From positions 1 to 9,826 of the forward strand of contig SFOK01000064.1 of the NCBI GenBank assembly GCA_004552395.1: a stretch of DNA of 9,826 bases. The letters are read 5' to 3'. Numbering within the stretch: the stretch's first letter is position 1; each line of letters begins with the position of its first letter. Both the position numbers and the translations under genes were made by a program. The notes under the pieces were generated by a model. That model ran no database searches. It was not told the origin of the DNA and saw nothing but the letters and a program-made list of their open reading frames with translations. Positions 6,951 through 9,826 of this stretch are shown in pieces. The stretch is from Bacteroidales bacterium (GTDB lineage Bacteria > Bacteroidota > Bacteroidia > Bacteroidales > Muribaculaceae).

Positions 6951-7647
6951 GCGCCGCGACGCGCTCTTCCTGATCCCGGCCCGCGGCGGCAGCAAAGGTA
7001 TCCCCGGCAAGAATATACGTCCCTTCTGCGGGCGTCCGCTCATCAGCCGCAGCATAGCGACGGCGCGTAGCTTGGCCGACGACCGCGACATATGCGTCTC
7101 CACCGACTCCGAGAAGATACGCGACGTGGCCGAAGCCGAGGGTCTGAGAGTGCCGTTCCTGCGTCCCGACTCACTCGCTACAGACAAGGCGGGTACCTAT
7201 GAGGTGATGCTCCACGCGCTCGACTTCTACCGCTCTCAGGGGGTGGAATACGAGCGTCTGGTACTTCTGCAACCCACATCGCCGCTGCGCGCCGCAAACG
7301 ATGTGAGAGGCGCCATGAGCCTCTACACGCCCCATATCGACATGGTCGTGAGTGTGACGCCGGCGAAAGCCAACCCATACTACGATATTTTCGAGACCGA
7401 CCCTGAGTCGGGGTTTCTCCATATAAGCAAGGGCGACGGCCTCTACACACGCCGTCAGGACGCCCCGAAGGTGTGGCAATACAACGGCGCCGTGTATGTG
7501 ATCAACACGCGGTCGCTGCGCCGCGGGCCGCTGGGAAGTTTCCGCCGGCGGATCATGTATGAGATGCCCGCGGACAGGTCAGTGGATCTGGATTCACTGC
7601 TCGACTGGCAACTTGCCGAGTCGCTCGCTTGCAAATGTCAGAAATAA
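6913..7647 (+). CDS. neuA: Acylneuraminate/legionaminate cytidylyltransferase (NeuA/LegF family)
   Basis: A 244-residue nucleotidyltransferase that joins CMP from CTP to the nine-carbon acid, the activated donor for sialyltransferase-like enzymes. The signature IPARGGSKGIPGKN (21-34) binds CTP. STDSEKI (63-69) and LQPTSPLR (119-126) are typical of the family, and SVDLDSLLDW near the C-terminus carries the metal-binding D-x-D. The ATG at 6913 lies inside the end of neuC and adds about 15 residues before the usual start of the fold. No other in-frame ATG is available before the signature, and only non-standard codons (such as ATT at 6946) would shorten the overlap, so this start is the best choice but not certain. 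It is the last gene of the sugar cluster, and its 3' end carries the promoter of the tRNA behind it. Confidence 0.9.
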   Translation: MSTATNDSTTCIERRDALFLIPARGGSKGIPGKNIRPFCGRPLISRSIATARSLADDRDICVSTDSEKIRDVAEAEGLRVPFLRPDSLATDKAGTYEVMLHALDFYRSQGVEYERLVLLQPTSPLRAANDVRGAMSLYTPHIDMVVSVTPAKANPYYDIFETDPESGFLHISKGDGLYTRRQDAPKVWQYNGAVYVINTRSLRRGPLGSFRRRIMYEMPADRSVDLDSLLDWQLAESLACKCQK

Positions 7648-7659
7648 GTATTACCTTTG
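7628..7659 (+). promoter_or_regulatory. Bacteroidota-type promoter for tRNA-Thr
   Basis: TACCTTTG at 7652-7659 fits the -7 consensus TAnnTTTG exactly. CTTG at 7628-7631, 20 bases upstream, matches the -33 TTTG at three of four positions. Transcription would begin near 7665, about 30 bases before the tRNA. The -33 element lies inside the last codons of neuA. It gives the tRNA expression independent of the sugar genes. Confidence 0.65.
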
Positions 7660-7697
7660 TGCCCGAATAAAAGAGTGCCCTTGCGGTGCCCTGCAAT

Positions 7698-7770
7698 GCC
7701 ACAATAGCTCAGTCGGTAGAGCATTTCATTCGTAACGAAAAGGTCGCCAGTTCGATCCTGGCTTGTGGCT
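7698..7770 (+). tRNA. tRNA-Thr, anticodon CGU
   Basis: A 73-base cloverleaf: acceptor GCCACAA pairs fully with TTGTGGC; the D stem GCTC/GAGC encloses AGTCGGTA; the anticodon loop TTCGTAA has CGT at positions 34-36, reading ACG (threonine); the T arm GCCAG-TTCGATC-CTGGC is perfect. The discriminator base is T and CCA is not encoded. The anticodon stem TTTCA/CGAAA has four pairs plus an A31-C39 mismatch next to the loop. The gene has its own promoter and terminator. Confidence 0.95.
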
Positions 7771-7779
7771 CAAAGAAAT

Positions 7780-7815
7780 GCTGATAATCGGAGCGGTCCG
7801 GTTATCAGCTTTTTA
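7780..7815 (+). terminator. Rho-independent terminator after tRNA-Thr
   Basis: A 13-bp stem runs from GCTGATAATCGGA (7780-7792) to TCCGGTTATCAGC (7797-7809), with one T-G pair and the tetraloop GCGG. TTTTTA follows at once at 7810-7815. It starts 9 bases after the tRNA and is the strongest terminator in the window. On the minus strand the stem is followed by CATTTCTTTG, a weak U-run, so it may also catch transcripts arriving from nth. Confidence 0.9.
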
Positions 7816-7822
7816 TTTGTGC

Positions 7823-7852
7823 GAGTTTGGGAAAATGGAGTTTAGGGAGTTT
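7823..7852. repeat. Short degenerate GAGTTT repeat
   Basis: GAGTTT occurs at 7823-7828, 7838-7843 and 7847-7852. The last two copies are 9 bases apart (GGAGTTTAGGGAGTTTA). It looks like the remnant of a 9-bp tandem repeat of a kind I recall from Bacteroidales intergenic DNA. No function is evident. Confidence 0.4.
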
Positions 7853-7872
7853 AACGATACATCCGGAATCAG

Positions 7873-7911
7873 CCCGCGCCGGCGCGGGTGAATGAGGCTT
7901 CCCCGCGCCGG
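7873..7911. repeat. GC-rich three-arm palindrome next to the nth stop codon
   Basis: CCCGCGCCGG occurs at 7873-7882 and 7902-7911, and its reverse complement CCGGCGCGGG at 7879-7888. The right pair forms a perfect 10-bp stem with a 13-base loop (7889-7901). The left pair forms a loop-less 16-base palindrome (7873-7888), so the two structures exclude each other. The element begins immediately after the nth stop on the minus strand and is probably its 3'-end structure. No U-tract follows, so the mode of termination is unclear. Confidence 0.6.
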
Positions 7912-8553
7912 TTATTTGGGGGCTTTGCGGAAATGGAGGCACCAGGGGGTGAGGTAGCAGTTGAGGCAGTCGGGTTTGCGGGCTTTGCAGACGTAGCGGC
8001 CGTGGAGTATGAGCCAGTGGTGCGCGGTGGAGATCAGTTCTTCGGGGATATATTTGCAGAGCGTCTTTTCAGTGGCGAGCGGTGTCTTGGAGTCGCGTGT
8101 GAGGCCGAGACGGTTGCTGACACGGAAGACGTGTGTATCCACGGCCATGGCGGCTTTGTTCCAGACCACGGCAAGCATCACGTTGGCTGTCTTGCGTCCT
8201 ACGCCCGGCAACTTCATGAGGCTGTCGATTTCGGATGGTACCTCGCCGCCGAAATCGTCCACAATCATGCGCGCGGCCTTCACTATATGGCGCGATTTGG
8301 CGTTGGGGAATGTTACCGAACCGATATAGGGGATCAGGTCCTCGGGCTGCGCCAAGGCGAGATCAGAAGCGTCGGGATAGGCGCTGAAGAGGGCCGGTGT
8401 CACCATATTGACACGCTTGTCGGTGCACTGAGCCGAGAGGATCACGGCCACGAGCAGGTGGAAAGGCGTGTCGTAGCTAAGCTCTGTATGCGGCGAAGGC
8501 ATATTCTCCTGAAAAGCGGAGATTATGCCTTCGTATCTTTCTTTTATAGTCAT
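7912..8553 (-). CDS. nth: Endonuclease III, DNA glycosylase/AP lyase
   Basis: A 213-residue base-excision-repair enzyme that removes oxidised pyrimidines and cuts the abasic site. The helix-hairpin-helix is LPGVGRKTAN (115-124), with the catalytic lysine at 121 and the catalytic aspartate at 139 in AVDTHVFR. The [4Fe-4S] cluster motif is intact: C189-x6-C196-x2-C199-x5-C205. LSAQCTDKRVN (39-49) is the usual N-terminal family motif. Length matches the family (about 210), and the ATG start sits 15 bases after the pheS stop, so the two genes are probably one transcript. Functionally the pairing with pheS appears incidental. Identification is secure. Confidence 0.97.
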   Translation of the reverse strand: MTIKERYEGIISAFQENMPSPHTELSYDTPFHLLVAVILSAQCTDKRVNMVTPALFSAYPDASDLALAQPEDLIPYIGSVTFPNAKSRHIVKAARMIVDDFGGEVPSEIDSLMKLPGVGRKTANVMLAVVWNKAAMAVDTHVFRVSNRLGLTRDSKTPLATEKTLCKYIPEELISTAHHWLILHGRYVCKARKPDCLNCYLTPWCLHFRKAPK

Positions 8554-8568
8554 TTATCGGGGTCTGAA

Positions 8569-9597
8569 TCAGTGGGCGGCATCGAATTCGGCGAGGAACC
8601 TCACATCGTTCTCGGAGAACATACGCAAGTCTTTGACCTGATATTTGAGGTTGGTGATACGCTCCACACCCATGCCGAAAGCGTAGCCGGTGTATACCTT
8701 GGAGTCGATGCCGCAGGCCTCGAGCACGTTGGGATCCACCATGCCGCAGCCGAGGATCTCGACCCATCCGGTGTGTTTGCAGAAACCGCATCCTTTGCCG
8801 CCGCAGAGGTTGCAGCTGATATCCATCTCGGCCGAAGGCTCGGTGAAGGGGAAGTAGCTGGGGCGGAGACGTATCTTGGTCTCGGGGCCGAACATCTGGC
8901 GGGCGAAGTAGAGAAGGGCCTGCTTGAGGTCGGCGAAGCTCACATCCTTGTCGATGTAGAGGCCTTCGATCTGATGGAAGAAACAGTGGGCGCGTGCCGA
9001 GATAGCTTCGTTGCGGTAGACGCGGCCGGGGCAGACTATGCGGATAGGAGGCGTGAGGCGCTCCATGGTACGTGTCTGAACGGATGAGGTATGTGTGCGC
9101 AGGAGCACATCGACCGGGTTACGGCTGATGAAGAAGGTGTCCTGCATATCGCGAGCCGGATGATCAGCCGCGAAATTGAGCGATGAGAACACATGCCAGT
9201 CGTCCTCCACTTCGGGACCCTCGGCTATGGTGAAGCCCATGCGCGAGAATATGTCGATCATCTCGTTGCGGACGAGTGAAAGCGGATGGCGGCTTCCCTC
9301 GGCGCAGGGCGTGGCTGTGCGGGTGAGGTCAATCTTCTCAGCCTCAGCCGATTCGCCGGCAGCGGCTACCTGCTCGCGCAGAGCGTTGATCTTCTCCGTT
9401 GCGAGTGTCTTGAGCTGATTGAGTTTCTGGCCCACCTCGCGCTTCTGCTCTGCCGGGACAGTGCGGAAATCGTTGAAAAGGAGGCTCACGATACCCTTTT
9501 TGCTCAGATATTTGATACGAAGCTGCTCCACCTCATCGGTAGAAGAGGCGGTAAGTGCTTCTATTTCAGCAGTAAGATTCTTGATTTTGTCTAACAT
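8569..9597 (-). CDS. pheS: Phenylalanyl-tRNA synthetase alpha subunit
   Basis: A 342-residue catalytic subunit of the (alpha-beta)2 synthetase that charges tRNA-Phe. Residues 1-85 form a coiled-coil arm. The class II core follows: HPARDMQDTFF (146-156), RTHTSSVQTR (167-176), CPGRVYRNEAIS (189-200) with FHQIEGL (207-213) as motif 2, and GMGVERI (308-314) as motif 3. The RNEAISARAHCFFHQIEG form is Bacteroidota-like, where many bacteria have a DATHSPMFHQ-type sequence. An insertion with C262-x2-C265-x4-C270-x2-C273 looks like a zinc knuckle. The frame is open 25 codons further upstream to 9672, but the ATG at 9597 gives the usual N-terminus (MLDKI) and length, and the promoter lies inside the longer version. 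The beta-subunit gene pheT is not in the window. Confidence 0.97.
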   Translation of the reverse strand: MLDKIKNLTAEIEALTASSTDEVEQLRIKYLSKKGIVSLLFNDFRTVPAEQKREVGQKLNQLKTLATEKINALREQVAAAGESAEAEKIDLTRTATPCAEGSRHPLSLVRNEMIDIFSRMGFTIAEGPEVEDDWHVFSSLNFAADHPARDMQDTFFISRNPVDVLLRTHTSSVQTRTMERLTPPIRIVCPGRVYRNEAISARAHCFFHQIEGLYIDKDVSFADLKQALLYFARQMFGPETKIRLRPSYFPFTEPSAEMDISCNLCGGKGCGFCKHTGWVEILGCGMVDPNVLEACGIDSKVYTGYAFGMGVERITNLKYQVKDLRMFSENDVRFLAEFDAAH

Positions 9598-9618
9598 GAC
9601 AGGTGACTTTTGAAGAAG

Positions 9619-9650
9619 CAAAGTTAACAATTTTTCAGCAGATACACAAC
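9619..9650 (-). promoter_or_regulatory. Bacteroidota-type promoter for pheS-nth
   Basis: Read on the minus strand, TAACTTTG (9626 down to 9619) matches the -7 consensus TAnnTTTG exactly. GTTG (9650 down to 9647) lies 20 bases upstream and matches the -33 TTTG in three of four bases. Transcription would begin near 9612, leaving a leader of roughly 15 bases before the pheS ATG at 9597. That leader is too short for an attenuator, so regulation by leader peptide or T-box is not expected. Confidence 0.65.
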
Positions 9651-9701
9651 CCCTCTCCTCAACACGCCACACAGTTCATCACACAGCGCCCACCCCTTAA
9701 C

Positions 9702-9728
9702 CACATAAATCACATAAGCCATATAAAA
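9702..9728. repeat. Three-unit 9-bp tandem repeat
   Basis: Three adjacent degenerate 9-base units, CACATAAAT, CACATAAGC and CATATAAAA, lie upstream of the pheS promoter. They are AT-rich in an otherwise GC-rich region. Similar short ATAA-based repeats occur between Bacteroidales genes, as far as I recall. No function is evident. Confidence 0.5.
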
Positions 9729-9748
9729 CCCGCGCCCTCACAGAGAAA

Positions 9749-9787
9749 AGGGGCTGTGTCGTAATTAAGGTTTACGGCGCAGCCTCT
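9749..9787. other. Long imperfect hairpin, terminator or insertion-sequence end
   Basis: GGCTGTGTCGTAA (9752-9764) pairs with TTACGGCGCAGCC (9772-9784): 13 bp including two G-T pairs, loop 9765-9771. A further A-T, G-C and G-T extend it to 9749-9787. T-runs lie on both sides (TTTTT at 9790-9794; TTTT on the minus strand opposite 9746-9749), so it could terminate transcription in either direction. GGGCTGTGTC also resembles terminal repeats of some Bacteroidota insertion sequences, from memory only. On the minus strand two frames are open from the window edge to stops at 9774-9772 and 9767-9765, so a gene beyond the edge may end here. Confidence 0.45.
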
Positions 9788-9826
9788 GATTTTTGAGCCC
9801 AGATGTTAGGATATTTTTCAGGCAAC

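Noticed and set aside
7888..9087. 399-codon open frame on the plus strand opposite nth and pheS
   Set aside because: It spans the boundary of two well-identified minus-strand genes, has no motif, and is explained by the scarcity of stops in this frame.
9598..9672. 25-codon upstream extension of pheS to an ATG at 9672
   Set aside because: The usual PheS N-terminus begins at the ATG at 9597, and a good Bacteroidota promoter (9619-9650) lies inside the extension.
9702..9728. CRISPR array
   Set aside because: The repeat unit is only 9 bases with no spacers, and no cas gene is in the window.

Overview
The window looks like a chromosomal stretch from a GC-rich member of the Bacteroidales, most likely of the Muribaculaceae type. 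Four signs support this: two promoters fit the Bacteroidota consensus (TTTG-like element, about 20 bases, then TAnnTTTG); start codons mostly lack Shine-Dalgarno sequences; the outer-membrane Wzi protein and phenylalanyl-tRNA synthetase alpha chain have Bacteroidota-type sequences; and isoleucine is often coded by ATA. The genus-level assignment is inference.

Layout, left to right. (1) Positions 1-366 hold the C-terminus of an OlsB/GlsB-like N-acyltransferase (amino-acid lipid synthesis). (2) A Wzi-family outer-membrane beta-barrel follows (382-2157), then a small lipocalin-like lipoprotein (2196-2666). (3) A compact nonulosonic (sialic-acid-like) sugar cluster spans 2710-7647: a LegB-type sugar 4,6-dehydratase, an ATP-grasp ligase starting inside the legB stop codon, a NeuB/LegI-type synthase, a NeuC/LegG-type hydrolysing 2-epimerase and a NeuA/LegF-type CMP-sugar transferase. 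(4) A tRNA-Thr (anticodon CGU) has its own promoter inside the 3' end of neuA and a strong intrinsic terminator behind it. (5) On the opposite strand, convergent with all of this, is a pheS-nth pair (phenylalanyl-tRNA synthetase alpha chain, then endonuclease III), with a promoter just upstream of pheS. (6) The last 229 bases are non-coding, with a 9-bp tandem repeat and a long imperfect hairpin that may be the edge of an insertion sequence or the terminator of a gene outside the window.

How the genes work together. The last three enzymes of the sugar cluster would make a hexosamine from a UDP-sugar, condense it with phosphoenolpyruvate and activate the product with CTP. The dehydratase suggests a 6-deoxy product such as a legionaminic-acid type sugar. 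However, the aminotransferase and N-acetyltransferase normally needed for that pathway are absent, and an ATP-grasp ligase stands where the aminotransferase is usually found. The Wzi protein and lipoprotein upstream fit a surface-polysaccharide setting, but no glycosyltransferase, flippase or polymerase gene lies in the window.

The most interesting points are the unusual gene content of the sugar cluster, the altered motif residues in the NeuC-like epimerase, and a recurring GGA-GCGG-TCC hairpin core found three times between genes. Nothing here is a clear-cut new system. The sugar cluster is the best candidate for a variant pathway.
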